From Bacteroidota bacterium (GTDB lineage Bacteria > Bacteroidota > Bacteroidia > Flavobacteriales > Flavobacteriaceae), in the NCBI GenBank assembly GCA_023457535.1, contig JAEWLN010000183.1, positions 1-21,652 on the forward strand: DNA of 21,652 nt. The letters run 5' to 3'. The position numbers were made by a program, and so were the translations under genes. The notes beneath the pieces are model-generated. The model ran no database searches. It saw only the letters and a list, made by a program, of their open reading frames with translations, and was not told the origin of the DNA. How positions within the stretch are numbered: the stretch's first letter is position 1; the number at the start of each line of letters is the position of its first letter. Positions 21,266 through 21,652 of this stretch are shown here, piece by piece.

Positions 21266-21652
21266 ATACCTGCTTGTGGTCATCGGCCCGACAGCCATTG
21301 GAAAGACTGCGCTGTCCATCCAACTCGCGCAGCATTTTGGCTGTGAGATCGTATCCTGCGATTCGCGCCAGTTTTTTAAAGAAATGCGCATTGGGACCGC
21401 TGTGCCCGATGCCGGAGAACTTGCCGCTGCGCCACATCATTTTGTCCAGGACAAATCGATTTTTGAACCCTATACCGTAGGCGATTTCGAGAAAGATGCC
21501 ATCGCGCGGCTCGACACGTTGTTCGCAAAAAATAATTTTGCCGTTCTGGTTGGCGGCTCAGGCTTGTACGTGAATGCGGTTTTGAACGGCTTTGACGATT
21601 TTCCCGAGGTGCCGGCACCCATCCGATCCGAACTGACCCAAAAGTACCAATC
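21255..21652 (+). CDS. miaA: tRNA dimethylallyltransferase MiaA (5' part, cut by window end)
   Basis: Adds the dimethylallyl group to A37 of tRNAs reading codons that begin with U, the first step towards ms2i6A. The visible 132 residues begin MNCKYLLVVIGPTAIGKTAL, with P-loop GPTAIGKT (about 11-18). They continue with CEIVSCDSRQFFKEMRIGTA (about 36-55; the DSxQ substrate motif), PHHFVQD and VLVGGSGLYVNAVL, all diagnostic for MiaA. The reading frame is open to the last base, so the gene continues beyond the window; the usual length is about 300 residues. The ATG at 21255 lies inside the end of the channel gene, an 11-base overlap that suggests translational coupling. Confidence 0.95.
   Translation, partial: MNCKYLLVVIGPTAIGKTALSIQLAQHFGCEIVSCDSRQFFKEMRIGTAVPDAGELAAAPHHFVQDKSIFEPYTVGDFEKDAIARLDTLFAKNNFAVLVGGSGLYVNAVLNGFDDFPEVPAPIRSELTQKYQ

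Noticed and set aside
1..21652. CRISPR array, tRNA/rRNA gene, insertion sequence, phage or anti-phage system
   Set aside because: No regularly spaced repeats, no cloverleaf-like sequence, and no transposase, integrase or defence-gene signature was found on either strand.

Overview
The window reads as ordinary core chromosome of a Bacteroidota bacterium, most likely a Flavobacteriaceae member close to Flavobacterium. Three things point there. The protein sequences have a flavobacterial look, for example HTFAQSGF in the 3-hydroxyacyl-CoA dehydrogenase and ADISHPAGL in GlyA. A bacillithiol-type redox protein (YtxJ) is present. Several genes are preceded by the Bacteroidota promoter pattern TTTG-N19-TAnnTTTG, and there are no Shine-Dalgarno sequences. 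Base composition looks close to 50% GC in the genes, which is high for Flavobacterium, while the short spacers are AT-rich. I found no tRNA, rRNA, CRISPR array, insertion sequence or phage gene.

Layout. Positions 1-3.3 kb: divergent glyA (serine hydroxymethyltransferase, minus) and fahA (fumarylacetoacetase, plus), then ytxJ on the minus strand. 3.4-6.0 kb: clpB disaggregase. 6.2-7.1 kb: an unrecognised 81-residue protein ending in a clear hairpin terminator, and a secreted protein with a TonB C-terminal-like domain. 7.1-9.3 kb (minus): a secreted M1-family zinc metallopeptidase. 9.4-11.8 kb (plus): an aldose-1-epimerase-like protein, a lipoprotein-type alpha/beta hydrolase and a GNAT acetyltransferase whose start overlaps the hydrolase stop. 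A bidirectional terminator then separates this from an S8 (subtilisin-like) lipoprotein protease on the minus strand. 13.5-14.3 kb: smpB overlapping a small XRE-type regulator. 14.3-15.0 kb (minus): pcm, protein-L-isoaspartate methyltransferase.

From 15.2 kb to the end all genes lie on the plus strand: a Gfo/Idh/MocA oxidoreductase, a 3-hydroxybutyryl-CoA-type dehydrogenase, a DUF1015 protein, a YggS-family PLP protein, a DEDDh exonuclease fused to a GIY-YIG/UvrC-like region, a voltage-gated-type potassium channel with a C-terminal zinc ribbon, and the 5' part of miaA. Spacing is tight, but internal promoter-like sites and a hairpin suggest more than one transcript.

Functional themes are housekeeping ones: C1 and tyrosine metabolism (glyA, fahA), protein quality control and repair (clpB, smpB, pcm, the peptidases), thiol redox (ytxJ), PLP homeostasis (yggS), DNA repair (exonuclease/GIY-YIG) and tRNA modification (miaA). 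I see no convincing new multi-gene system. The most notable points are a UvrC-like four-cysteine pattern in the exonuclease/GIY-YIG fusion, an S8 protease lacking the oxyanion-hole Asn, a promoter box abutting the smpB start codon, five TTG-initiated genes all in a TTTG context, and a Kv-type channel carrying a zinc ribbon.
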